Both the position numbers and the translations under genes were made by a program. Below, piece after piece: positions 38,146 through 46,617 of a stretch of 64,000 nt of DNA (positions within the stretch are counted from its first letter, which is position 1; every line of letters starts with the position of its first letter). The notes under the pieces are model-generated. The model was not told where the DNA came from and did not search any database. It saw only the letters and a list, made by a program, of their open reading frames with translations. The stretch is from NCBI GenBank assembly GCA_900766195.1, contig CAAFUN010000030.1, positions 1-64,000 of the forward strand. Reading direction: 5' to 3'. Source of the DNA: an uncultured Bacteroides sp. (GTDB taxonomy: Bacteria; Bacteroidota; Bacteroidia; Bacteroidales; Bacteroidaceae).

Positions 38146-38232
38146 TAACGGATTAATTATAAAACATTTTTATAGTTTATATAAAAAAAAGCTTTATATT
38201 TGTCCGTTGAAAACGATTGTAAATTAAGAAAA

Positions 38233-38319
38233 AGGCTTTAAATGATAATAAAACGAAAGAAATCTCAAAAAGATGTTATAAGACATATCTTTTCGTTTGG
38301 TTTATAATCGTAAAAGCCT
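38233..38319. repeat. Imperfect inverted repeat after phoU
   Basis: The arm 38233-38260 (AGGCTTTAAATGATAATAAA onward) is nearly the complement of 38288-38319, with a few mismatches and a short insertion, and about 27 bases between. It overlaps the -33 box of the promoter at 38296-38328. A TATATTTG at 38195-38202 lies before the left arm and another at 38321-38328 after the right arm. Confidence 0.5.
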
Positions 38320-38328
38320 CTATATTTG
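38296..38328 (+). promoter_or_regulatory. Orphan consensus promoter
   Basis: TTTG at 38296-38299, 21 bases, TATATTTG at 38321-38328. No ORF follows; instead a strong terminator lies about 60 bases on. Confidence 0.65.
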
Positions 38329-38334
38329 CATCGT

Positions 38335-38420
38335 TATCCTGAAAACAATCTTTTTACCTTAAAAAAAACTAATACCTATTGAAAACTGAAAATGGGGCTT
38401 TGTGAAAAGCCCCATTTTTG
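38335..38420 (+). ncRNA. Candidate small RNA of about 85 bases
   Basis: A promoter with near-consensus -33 and -7 boxes is followed by a short A/T-rich stretch without an ORF and a strong intrinsic terminator: 13-bp stem 38389-38401/38406-38418, loop GTGA, then T-rich sequence. The start is estimated as about 7 bases after the -7 box. It belongs to a 589-base gene-free stretch between phoU and the DUF4374 gene. The remainder of that stretch (38421-38734) holds the minus-strand terminator described separately and a hairpin at 38679-38702 (AAAGATGT/ACATCTTT). Confidence 0.5.
38389..38419 (+). terminator. Strong intrinsic terminator of the candidate small RNA
   Basis: Stem AAAATGGGGCTTT/AAAGCCCCATTTT with a 4-base loop and T-run. 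Confidence 0.85.
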
Positions 38421-38527
38421 TTTGTATACCCCTTATAGTCTTTAACATTATTACTATAATGTTTACAAAAAGAAACATGCCTCTTAGGTCTCTTTGTTTC
38501 TTTGATAAATGATGTATAGACTTACAG

Positions 38528-38565
38528 GAAAAAAGAATCCCACCTACATTGCTGCAAGCGGGATT
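38528..38565 (-). terminator. Terminator of the TonB receptor/DUF4374 operon
   Basis: On the minus strand AATCCC (38560-38565) pairs with GGGATT (38536-38541) and is followed by C and six T residues. It lies about 170 bases past the DUF4374 stop, so the transcript would have a long 3' tail. Confidence 0.5.
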
Positions 38566-38734
38566 TATAAATACAGTTCGCCAATGTTCACTAATCTCTG
38601 TTATTTCATTCTTGAAAGCATAGCGTACTCCTATAATACATACAACTAATACGGCTTATCCGGAAGTCAGTGTCATCCAAAGATGTAGTTTGCGACATCT
38701 TTTTCTTAAGCTTATATTCAATTCAAGAAGATTT

Positions 38735-39955
38735 TTAGTTCAATTTAAAGAAGCCACCTACAAATGAAGTGGAAATCTTAGCTCCCCTTACAGCTGTAGA
38801 AGTTTTGGGATCAATGCGGTATATATAAATACCATCAGCTGTAGAAATAGGAAAATAGACATAATCTCCATCAAGTAAAGCAGCAAAGCGCCGACCTCCA
38901 TTTCCATTATGGATAGGGATTTCTTTAATATCTGTAATGGACTGATTGTAAAGGTCTATAATCGAACATTTCAGATTCTTGTCTGACCAACGATCCTTTG
39001 TGGTCTGTGGATTCAGAGTACTCACCTCAGCAAATACCAGTCCGTTACCAATATATTTGATATGAGCAGGTTTTAAGCCTCCCGATTTTGCTTCAAAATC
39101 AAAAAAGTAATTTTGATCAAATGCGGTTGTTCCCGCAGGGATACGCAAAAAAGCAGCATTTTTTCCTCCTCTTGAGAATCCGTTTGCCATAGATGTATTC
39201 GACATAGTGTACAAATCTCCGTTTTCAGTTTTAATAAGACCATTAAATGCAGACCAAGAACCTGCCGGTCCAGTACGGGTATCTTTCATTATCGTTTCTA
39301 AAGTCATGTCTGGATATGAATATACAGCAACATAAGTGGTATCCACAAAATCAGTAGCAAAGGTGGTAGGATTCATTTGAATGTATGTCATATATACTTT
39401 TCCGCCATAGGATTCTAATCCTGTAATACTAGGCCATTCTACTTCTGAAATAGGGGCTATAGGACGTTCAATCGTTTTTGTTATCGAAACATCATTTATA
39501 TTTACCTGATAGAATTTTATTTGATCACCATCTGCTGCTTTTGCCGGAAGTTCTATACCTAACATTGTAGAATTATCTACCTGAGAGAAGGCCCTTAATT
39601 TGGAGTCAAAAACAAAGTCTCCTATTTCCTGTAAGTAGCCAGCTGAATTTCGGACAACTCCTGTTACAGCATTTACTCCCAATCCTCCAATACTAAATAT
39701 CGTTTGATTAGCTTGTTCATAATCTCGATATCCATTCTGCTCTAGACCTTTTCCGTAAGCATTGATTTCGCCAGACATCAGATCATTGGTTGTTACCACA
39801 TAATATGTTGTAACATTATTGGCAGTTATACCTAAACTTAGTACATAAGGTGCATGTGGCACTTCTTCCGTTTCGGCTAGGTCGTCACATGACGAAAACC
39901 CCAAGGATAAGCTTAATAGTATAATCCAACTAATATTATTATATATTTTTTTCAT
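38735..39955 (-). CDS. DUF4374 surface lipoprotein
   Basis: A 406-residue predicted lipoprotein: hydrophobic signal then FSSC with Cys near residue 23. The remainder is a series of beta-rich repeats that reads as a beta-propeller, as in the DUF4374 family. Encoded 18 bases after a TonB-dependent receptor in the same direction. From memory, a receptor plus DUF4374-type lipoprotein pair occurs in the Bacteroides xenosiderophore system (XusA/XusB), so binding of an iron-siderophore or similar ligand at the cell surface is a reasonable inference. The PepSY gene of that system is not seen here. Confidence 0.75.
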   Translation of the reverse strand: MKKIYNNISWIILLSLSLGFSSCDDLAETEEVPHAPYVLSLGITANNVTTYYVVTTNDLMSGEINAYGKGLEQNGYRDYEQANQTIFSIGGLGVNAVTGVVRNSAGYLQEIGDFVFDSKLRAFSQVDNSTMLGIELPAKAADGDQIKFYQVNINDVSITKTIERPIAPISEVEWPSITGLESYGGKVYMTYIQMNPTTFATDFVDTTYVAVYSYPDMTLETIMKDTRTGPAGSWSAFNGLIKTENGDLYTMSNTSMANGFSRGGKNAAFLRIPAGTTAFDQNYFFDFEAKSGGLKPAHIKYIGNGLVFAEVSTLNPQTTKDRWSDKNLKCSIIDLYNQSITDIKEIPIHNGNGGRRFAALLDGDYVYFPISTADGIYIYRIDPKTSTAVRGAKISTSFVGGFFKLN

Positions 39956-39973
39956 TGTTTTCTGCTTTTTTAT

Positions 39974-42370
39974 TTACCAATTGATGAAATAGCGAAACTT
40001 GACATTAAATGCTCTACCTGGTTTTTGCAACCTATAATTGTCATACAGCCTTTTGTCAGTAAGGTTTGTACATTCAAGAGCGATATTGTATTTCCCTTTC
40101 TCGAGAGAATATCCTACCGATATGTCGTGCGAAGCCTGACTTGGTATAATCTTCTTTGATGAACGTGCACCTAGTCCCGGGAACGAAAGGTAATAGCCCT
40201 TTAGCCAAGAGAATGAGTAATCAATCGATAGTTCCGATTCTTTTACGGCTATATCCTGAAAATGCAATCCTAAATTAGCATTACCAAACAGGTAAGGGAT
40301 ATTTGGTACACGTTCGCCATATGTCAGATGTTCAATTTGTCCTGAACCGACTAAACTTTCGTTAGTCTCAAACTTCTGCCTGTCTCTTATATTCTGATAG
40401 GTCAAGTTAGTTCCAGCCACTATCATTTGTCTCCATTTATAATTTATTCCGCCTTCAATGCCTATGGTACGTACTTTTCCTATGTTTTCGTAACCTGTAG
40501 TAGGGTTAGAGGTCAAACTAACTCCTTTACGGATAAAGTCCTTTGTATAACGATAAATTCCGTTAGCTTCTATATTAAAAGTATGATCCTGTATACTTTG
40601 CTCAAAGATAAAACCCAAATTCACATTATCACTATTTTCAGGTTTTAGGCTGAGGTTAGCTTTTTGTATGAGTCCGTCGCCAAATATTTCATTGCTTTCG
40701 GGCAGACGGTATGCATGTTCGTATGATGCTTTAACTTGTAACTTCGGAATAATAAAATAAGTGAAAGCTGCACCATATCCAAACTCGGTTTTGTCTACAT
40801 TCACTTTCTCAAGTCGTTGCTTGTCTGTAAAGCGATCAAGTATTTTGCTTGATGTGCTGTTCAGATTATACATTTTAGCAAATATATTGGCGTTCCACCG
40901 ATCATACTTTATCAACCATCCTAGACCTGTTATATTCTTATTAAGTTTCTGGGGAATTTTGTTCGATTCATTATCTGGATCTACTTTATCGTGTATCTTT
41001 CGTTTGTTTAACGATAATATGTGATTCAAGGTCAACGACTGATGTAGGTCTATCATATAGCTGATGTTTAGATTTGCAGTCCATTCTCTGTTTTTTATCT
41101 TCGAGTCTGTATTTATACCTTCTCCATGGGTGGAAGTAGGTATCCATTCCCCCAACCAGTTATATTTGCGTGATAGAGTATCTATCGAATATGAATCTAC
41201 ATTATTGTATGCTCCATAAAACGAAGCAGAAAGCCCTTCTACAAATAAATCTTCTTTTTTCCACCTCACAGACGGAATTATTGATTCACTTTTAGACTTT
41301 ACTCCACCATATACAGCATCCATTGTAGCTCCAGTCTGCACATCTGCGTTGTTTTTAGACCAGATTAATCCGAACAAGAGGTAGTCTGCAAAAGATTTTC
41401 CTGTAAGTCCTGTTTCTAAACGCATCCCTCCCGAATGATATTTGTCATGGAAGCGTTTAACTTTCCTTTCATCTATTTTTTTATTGGTCTTGAGGTCAAT
41501 TATTGGAACAAATACTTTATAATCATTATCTGAATAGTTGTAAAAACCATTGAAGCGAACTGTAAATCCAGTCTTAGCATCGGTATATGCTCCATTTAGG
41601 GCGGCTTTATGGGTATTGAATGAGCCGAAAGAGTATGAAGCATCAAGATAGTTAGTTACTTTGCGCGTAATAATATTCACAGCTCCACCTAAAGCGTCTG
41701 CTCCTAAATAAACAGGCAAAACTCCTTTGTAAACATCAATTCGGTCAGCCATGCTTATTGATATATTACTCAAGTTAAAGGATGACCCAAAATTGTCCAT
41801 TGGTATACCATCAATGAAAAACTTAACTTGATTGCCGGAGAATCCATTAAGACTAAAACTATAGCCAGAACCAATTCCGCCATCTTCACGCACTCTTACA
41901 CTCGACACATTATTCAGTAATTTACCTACCGAAGCAGTTGTGTTGTATATTTGTTTGGCATCCAAAACAGTGATTGCATAAGCCTGCTCTTGCTGTTTTC
42001 GGGCTGTGGTTTTGGCTGTGACTGTAACTTCAGATAGTTCTAAAGAATTTTCTACTACAATATCCGGTAGATTGGTCGTCTTACTATCTTCTACTGTAAT
42101 TGTTTGGGGTTGCGCCTTAATACCAATACCTGAAATAACAAGGATTTGTCTTCCGGTTGGAATGTTCGTTAAATGAAATTCACCTTTTTCATTAGTTGAT
42201 TGTTTGATGGTTGTACCTTTGATTGCAACTACTGTTGTTTCAACAGGTTGCGCATTATTATCGATTATACGTCCTCTGATATTTCCTGTTTTCTTATCTT
42301 GTGAATAAGTGAAAATACTCAATAAAAGAAGGCTTTGTAGTAGAAAAGATTTAAATATTCTGTTTGCCAT
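39974..42370 (-). CDS. TonB-dependent outer-membrane receptor
   Basis: A 798-residue receptor. A signal peptide (1-23) is followed by a carboxypeptidase-regulatory-like domain (about 28-110), then a plug (about 125-235, ELSEVTVTA, LGGAVNIITRKV), then a beta-barrel ending in FNVKFRYFINW with a C-terminal aromatic residue. At under 800 residues it is shorter than glycan-type SusC proteins (about 1000), and there is no SusD partner, which suits a siderophore or small-ligand receptor. A -7-like TACTTTTA precedes it on the minus strand. No clear Fur box was found by eye. Confidence 0.88.
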   Translation of the reverse strand: MANRIFKSFLLQSLLLLSIFTYSQDKKTGNIRGRIIDNNAQPVETTVVAIKGTTIKQSTNEKGEFHLTNIPTGRQILVISGIGIKAQPQTITVEDSKTTNLPDIVVENSLELSEVTVTAKTTARKQQEQAYAITVLDAKQIYNTTASVGKLLNNVSSVRVREDGGIGSGYSFSLNGFSGNQVKFFIDGIPMDNFGSSFNLSNISISMADRIDVYKGVLPVYLGADALGGAVNIITRKVTNYLDASYSFGSFNTHKAALNGAYTDAKTGFTVRFNGFYNYSDNDYKVFVPIIDLKTNKKIDERKVKRFHDKYHSGGMRLETGLTGKSFADYLLFGLIWSKNNADVQTGATMDAVYGGVKSKSESIIPSVRWKKEDLFVEGLSASFYGAYNNVDSYSIDTLSRKYNWLGEWIPTSTHGEGINTDSKIKNREWTANLNISYMIDLHQSLTLNHILSLNKRKIHDKVDPDNESNKIPQKLNKNITGLGWLIKYDRWNANIFAKMYNLNSTSSKILDRFTDKQRLEKVNVDKTEFGYGAAFTYFIIPKLQVKASYEHAYRLPESNEIFGDGLIQKANLSLKPENSDNVNLGFIFEQSIQDHTFNIEANGIYRYTKDFIRKGVSLTSNPTTGYENIGKVRTIGIEGGINYKWRQMIVAGTNLTYQNIRDRQKFETNESLVGSGQIEHLTYGERVPNIPYLFGNANLGLHFQDIAVKESELSIDYSFSWLKGYYLSFPGLGARSSKKIIPSQASHDISVGYSLEKGKYNIALECTNLTDKRLYDNYRLQKPGRAFNVKFRYFINW

Positions 42371-42837
42371 GCTATTTTAATTAAAAATGAGCGTAAAAGT
42401 ATCTTTTATTAAAAAAATAGACAATCGCAATATGTGGGTAAAAAAGAGAACAAAATTACCTTGATATAGGTATTGCACTTCTTTCATTAGCGGTAATTGA
42501 AACTTCAATAGTTGATAATCCTTTCTTGTTTTTAGTTGATTATATCGATTCTTGCAGCCCATTTTGTAAAAACTTAAATTGGGCTGTGAATAGGCTGCAG
42601 AAGTAACCTGTTTATGGCTTGAATTGAGGAGTTATTGGCTAACTTTTGTGTTGGTAGCACATGACTGAAAAAAGCAGAGTTTAGTGTGCTACAACCTTAC
42701 TAAATTTATCATTCAGCAACTTTAAATAATAAGTGATGTAAGACGGATCAACCTATTACAGATCTCAAATTGATGTAAATAAAAAGCTCCTGCAATCGCA
42801 AGGATTACAGGAGCTTAGCTATATAAAGTAACTTCAA
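42371..42837. other. Gene-free stretch between TonB receptor and GGGtGRT gene
   Basis: 467 bases with no convincing ORF. It holds the receptor promoter region at the left, a hairpin with 8-bp perfect arms GTAGCACA (42654-42661) and TGTGCTAC (42685-42692), and the minus-strand terminator at 42776-42816. The hairpin lies about 285 bases upstream of the receptor start; it may be a leader structure or an operator. Confidence 0.5.
42776..42816 (-). terminator. Terminator of the GGGtGRT/NifU-like operon
   Basis: AAGCTCCTG (42784-42792) pairs with CAGGAGCTT (42808-42816), with a further inner AATC/GATT pairing; the minus strand continues into TTTTTATTT. Confidence 0.85.
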
Positions 42838-43848
42838 TTACTTAGCTAAAGCCTGAGCAATATCTACCGCACAAGCTACTGTACAACCTACCATAGGGTT
42901 GTTACCAATGCCTAAGAAACCCATCATCTCTACATGAGCAGGAACTGATGAAGAACCAGCGAATTGAGCATCTGAGTGCATACGACCCATCGTGTCGGTC
43001 ATGCCGTAAGAGGCTGGCCCGGCAGCCATGTTATCGGGGTGAAGCGTACGACCTGTACCACCACCTGATGCTACTGAGAAATAGGGTTTACCAGCAAGAA
43101 CGCGTTCTTTTTTGTAAGTTCCGGCAACAGGGTGTTGGAAACGGGTAGGGTTGGTAGAGTTACCTGTGATAGATACATCTACACCTTCTTTCCACATGAT
43201 GGCTACACCTTCGCGTACATCGTCAGCACCATAGCATTTAACTTTAGCACGTGGACCATCGCTGTAAGCTATTTCCTGAACAACTTTCAACTCACCTGTG
43301 TAATAATCAAATTGAGTTTGTACATAAGTAAAGCCGTTGATACGTGATATAATCATGGCGGCATCTTTGCCCAAACCATTCAGGATACAACGTAAAGGCT
43401 CTTTACGTACTTTGTCGGCTTTTGCAGCAATCTTAATTGCACCTTCAGCAGCGGCAAAAGACTCATGACCTGCAAGGAAGCAGAAGCATTTAGTCTCTTC
43501 GCGAAGTAGCATTGCTGCAAGATTACCATGACCGATTCCCACCTTGCGGTCGTCTGCTACAGATCCGGGAATACAGAATGCCTGCAGACCGATACCAATG
43601 GCTTCGGCAGCTTCAGCAGCATTTTTACAGCCCTTCTTCAACGCAATAGCTGCGCCTACTACGTAAGCCCACTTTGCATTTTCAAAGCAGATAGGTTGAG
43701 TTTCCTCACACGTTTTATAAGGATCTACACCATAAGATTCACAGATGGCATTTGCTTCTTCGATATCTTTAATGCCGTTAGCATTCAATGCAGCAATGAT
43801 CTGTTTGATACGACGGTCTTGGCTTTCGAATTTTACTTCTCTTATCAT
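42838..43848 (-). CDS. GGGtGRT family protein, function unknown
   Basis: A 336-residue protein named for its conserved block GGGTGRT near residue 268, followed by MGRMHSDAQFAGSSSVPAH. It has many Cys residues in pairs (C36, C47, C54, and KCFCF later), which could bind metal or an iron-sulphur cluster. No signal peptide or membrane helix. It lies 14 bases after a NifU-like scaffold gene in the same direction, so the two probably act together. The biochemical function is unknown to me. Confidence 0.85.
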   Translation of the reverse strand: MIREVKFESQDRRIKQIIAALNANGIKDIEEANAICESYGVDPYKTCEETQPICFENAKWAYVVGAAIALKKGCKNAAEAAEAIGIGLQAFCIPGSVADDRKVGIGHGNLAAMLLREETKCFCFLAGHESFAAAEGAIKIAAKADKVRKEPLRCILNGLGKDAAMIISRINGFTYVQTQFDYYTGELKVVQEIAYSDGPRAKVKCYGADDVREGVAIMWKEGVDVSITGNSTNPTRFQHPVAGTYKKERVLAGKPYFSVASGGGTGRTLHPDNMAAGPASYGMTDTMGRMHSDAQFAGSSSVPAHVEMMGFLGIGNNPMVGCTVACAVDIAQALAK

Positions 43849-43862
43849 AATTGCTTTCCTCC

Positions 43863-44564
43863 TTATTCTTTACGTGGATCAATGTATTTTACTGCACCCG
43901 TTTCTTTGGTGAAACGTCCGTATGTTCCGGTCACTTTTTTCAAAGCTTCGTTAGCATCGGTGCCTTTCTTTATTTCATCCATGAACTTGCCCATATGAAC
44001 AAACTCATATCCACATACCTGGTCGTCTTTGTCCAAAGCAAGTGTTTTAATGTAACCTTCGGCCATTTCAAGGTAACGAGTACCTTTTGCTAATGTTCCG
44101 TAAAGTGTACCTACTTGGCTGCGTAAGCCTTTGCCTAAATCTTCCAAACCTGCACCAATCAGCAGACCACCTTCTGAGAAGGCAGATTGCGTACGTCCGT
44201 AAACAATTTGCAGGAAGAGTTCGCGCATAGCGGTGTTAATAGCATCGCATACAAGGTCGGTGTTAAGTGCTTCGAGAATTGTTTTTCCCGGAAGTATTTC
44301 TGATGCCATAGCAGCAGAGTGAGTCATTCCGGAGCAACCGATCGTTTCAATCAATGCTTCTTGAATGATACCTTCCTTAACGTTCAGTGTAAGTTTACAT
44401 GCACCTTGTTGAGGAGCACACCAACCCACACCATGTGTTAAACCTGAGATATCAACAATCTCTTTTGCTTTTACCCATTTACCTTCTTCGGGGATAGGAG
44501 CCGGTCCATGATTAGGCCCCTTTTTTACAACACACATGTGTTCCACTTCGTGAGAATAAGTCAT
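43863..44564 (-). CDS. NifU/IscU-like iron-sulphur scaffold protein
   Basis: A 233-residue protein with an IscU-like core: three Cys at 49, 56 and 77 (GWCAPQQGAC, TIGCSGM) resemble the cluster ligands of U-type scaffolds, and SAMASEI follows. It is longer than IscU (about 130), with an extra C-terminal half ending YIDPRKE. No iscS, sufB or other assembly gene is adjacent; the only partner is the GGGtGRT protein. It may be a dedicated scaffold for that protein. Confidence 0.75.
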   Translation of the reverse strand: MTYSHEVEHMCVVKKGPNHGPAPIPEEGKWVKAKEIVDISGLTHGVGWCAPQQGACKLTLNVKEGIIQEALIETIGCSGMTHSAAMASEILPGKTILEALNTDLVCDAINTAMRELFLQIVYGRTQSAFSEGGLLIGAGLEDLGKGLRSQVGTLYGTLAKGTRYLEMAEGYIKTLALDKDDQVCGYEFVHMGKFMDEIKKGTDANEALKKVTGTYGRFTKETGAVKYIDPRKE

Positions 44565-44630
44565 AATTCCACTTTTTTTTAATAATGATATAATAAAGAT
44601 GTCGTATTGCTAAAAATCAGATTTCGGGCG

Positions 44631-44661
44631 CAAAGGTACTTTTTTTCTTTGTTTAAGCAAT
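44631..44661 (-). promoter_or_regulatory. Promoter of the NifU-like/GGGtGRT operon
   Basis: On the minus strand ATTG (44658-44661), 19 bases, TACCTTTG (44631-44638), about 67 bases before the gene. Confidence 0.6.
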
Positions 44662-44842
44662 CCGACTCTTATTGCTTTTTTGTGAAAAAACCGAGTTAGT
44701 AGTGATGCTTTTGCCATATTGCAATCTCTACTTTACAATAAATTCCTTTAGTTGAGCTTTAAGTTTAAAGATCATATATTTTTATCTTTCTGTTTCTTAT
44801 TGCAATTGCGCTTATGTTTTGTAGCTTTGCATCAGATTATTA

Positions 44843-45355
44843 ATGAATGATATGATAGAAATTAGTGATAAAATCTTGCGTGAAGCGGCAAGTGAAGGAA
44901 TGGATGCTTTTATCAAGGCATTTACCGATAAATACAAGAAGGTGACAGGCGGCGAACTCACTGCCGAAACCATGCCTTTGCTCACTGGAGAACAGCATTC
45001 TTTGCTTGCTTATCAGTTGCTTCGCGATGAAGTGATGGAAGGTGGCTTTTGCCAGTTGATACAAAACGGTTATGGAGGATATATCTTTGACAATCCTTTT
45101 GCAAAAGTGATGCGACTGTGGGGAGTAGATGAACTTAGCAAACTGGTGTATAAAGCAAGAGAAATTTATGAAGCCAACAAAGAAGACCTGGAACGTGAGC
45201 GTACCGATGAGGAATTTATGGCAATGTATGAGCAGTATGAGGTCTTTGATGAATTGGAAGAAGAGTTTCTCGAAAAAGAAGAAGAAATGACTGCTCAGGT
45301 AGCTGGGTATGTGGATGAACATCTTGAGCTATTTGCAAAGGTAATAGGTGACTAA
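44843..45355 (+). CDS. DMP19/DUF4375-like acidic protein
   Basis: A 170-residue, strongly acidic, helical protein. The block GGFCQLIQNGYGGYIFDNP and AAKVMRLWGVDEL-type sequence match the DMP19/DUF4375 family, one member of which (Neisseria) mimics DNA and binds a transcription factor. The C-terminal third is rich in Glu. A TAGCTTTG at 44822-44829 with ATTG 19 bases upstream is a plausible promoter. It stands alone. A DNA-mimic role here is unproven. Confidence 0.7.
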   Translation: MNDMIEISDKILREAASEGMDAFIKAFTDKYKKVTGGELTAETMPLLTGEQHSLLAYQLLRDEVMEGGFCQLIQNGYGGYIFDNPFAKVMRLWGVDELSKLVYKAREIYEANKEDLERERTDEEFMAMYEQYEVFDELEEEFLEKEEEMTAQVAGYVDEHLELFAKVIGD

Positions 45356-45443
45356 TTTCTGTTAGATGCTCCATTTGCATCTTTTCTGTGTTTTCAATGT
45401 CTTTTTACTCTGATCTTATAAGGAATTCATACCAATCAGATTC

Positions 45444-45524
45444 ATTCCGTATTCGTACTTTATTCGGTCTATATAATGCACGTTGCTTCGAATGAAGTAC
45501 GAATAGGATACGAATGAAATACGA
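45444..45524. repeat. Inverted repeat built of 11-base units
   Basis: On the right, TACGAAT or TACGA starts at 45498, 45509 and 45520, exactly 11 bases apart. On the left, the reverse-complement form ATTCG occurs at 45451 and 45462, again 11 apart. The two sides form inverted arms sharing about 17 bases (CGAATrAAGTACGAATA) around a 20-base centre. It lies in the 489-base spacer between the DMP19-like and NigD-like genes. I see no ORF spanning it. Confidence 0.7.
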
Positions 45525-45614
45525 CTATAATAGGACTAAAGTATAAGTTGCTGCTTTTTGGTTGATTATTAATGAGTTAAGGTATTCTTGAAAGCAGTTA
45601 GTATGATAAGTTAG

Positions 45615-45773
45615 AGAAAACGTATTTTTCTTCTGTCAATATTAATCACCGGATGTAGTGAAACCCCTATGGTTTGCATGAGCAACCTGGATGGAATTTT
45701 CCTTAAGAGTGAATTAGTGTTAATAGTTATATACAGATGCAGTATTTCATTTAATCTCTCGTTTTTTAATTAA
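45615..45773 (+). pseudogene. Possible remnant of a lipoprotein gene
   Basis: An open frame of 52 codons begins RKRIFLLSILITGCSETP, a textbook lipoprotein signal with lipobox LITGC, but there is no start codon ahead of it; a TAG directly precedes. After about 20 more residues the composition becomes unlike a folded protein. It lies in the spacer before the NigD-like lipoprotein gene. It could be a decayed lipoprotein or a coincidence. Confidence 0.3.
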
Positions 45774-45850
45774 AAACAATAAAAAAGATATTGAGTGGTG
45801 TGAAACTCGATACTTTTATTTAATTTTGCACATATAACATCTAATTGAAA

Positions 45851-46606
45851 ATGAAAACGAAAAAATTTAATTTTCTTGCTATTGCATTTGCTTTATTAAT
45901 GGGAGTTTCTTTTACTTCATGTCTTGATTCCAATAATGATAATAATAATAATTATGATTGGGCAGGCTATGTGACAGTAAAGCAATCTATGGGAAGTCCA
46001 TATATGCTTGGTGATGACGGTATTCTCTATTATCCTACTAATCCGGATGTTTTAAAAATAACATCTGCTAGTGGTTCTGGTAGTTATGTGGAACGTGCAA
46101 TGGTTTTATTGAAATATGTTGATAATACTGGAACTAAAGCCGGTGGTGGTAGAAGTGTAACAATAGTTCGTGGAAGTAGTGTCCCCACTAAAGATCTTTG
46201 TGATCAACCGGATACGATTAAAACAACAATTCCTTTGCAAAATTTAAATTATGCACAAGGAGTAAAAGATTATATTACTGTCGATTTTTACTTTAACTAT
46301 TTCCCTGGTACTAATTTCTCATTTGATCTCTATCCAGAGAAAGTTCAAGATGATCTTTTGACCTTGCGATTGAAGCAAACTTATGGTAAGGAAAATTATG
46401 GCAATACACAAGAATATGTGGTTAGTTACAGAATTCCATATTTTCAGAAATTACAGAGTCAGTTAGAAAGTATGAAATTAGGTACTTTAACACCGGTTAA
46501 AGATTCAATATATGTGACTATTTTAGGAACAGGAGCCAACAACTCAGATTTGAAAATTAGTGGCCCCTATAGTAAAGAGAAGTTCCGCATACATATTAAT
46601 AATTAA
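45851..46606 (+). CDS. NigD-like lipoprotein
   Basis: A 251-residue predicted lipoprotein with signal and lipobox FTSC (Cys near 24), then an Asp/Asn-rich tract and a beta-rich domain resembling the NigD family of Bacteroides (two beta domains, the second with SLDLYPEK-like sequence and ending FRIHIN). NigD proteins are linked to surface or pilus-like envelope functions of uncertain nature. The ATG at 45851 is preferred over TTG at 45845. A TAATTTTG at 45831-45838 may be the -7 box, very close to the start. Confidence 0.75.
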   Translation: MKTKKFNFLAIAFALLMGVSFTSCLDSNNDNNNNYDWAGYVTVKQSMGSPYMLGDDGILYYPTNPDVLKITSASGSGSYVERAMVLLKYVDNTGTKAGGGRSVTIVRGSSVPTKDLCDQPDTIKTTIPLQNLNYAQGVKDYITVDFYFNYFPGTNFSFDLYPEKVQDDLLTLRLKQTYGKENYGNTQEYVVSYRIPYFQKLQSQLESMKLGTLTPVKDSIYVTILGTGANNSDLKISGPYSKEKFRIHINN

Positions 46607-46617
46607 GTGATTTTTCA

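Noticed and set aside
42377..42562. 61-codon minus-strand ORF upstream of the TonB receptor
   Set aside because: It occupies the receptor promoter region, has no recognisable motif and an A/T-driven Leu/Phe/Lys composition.
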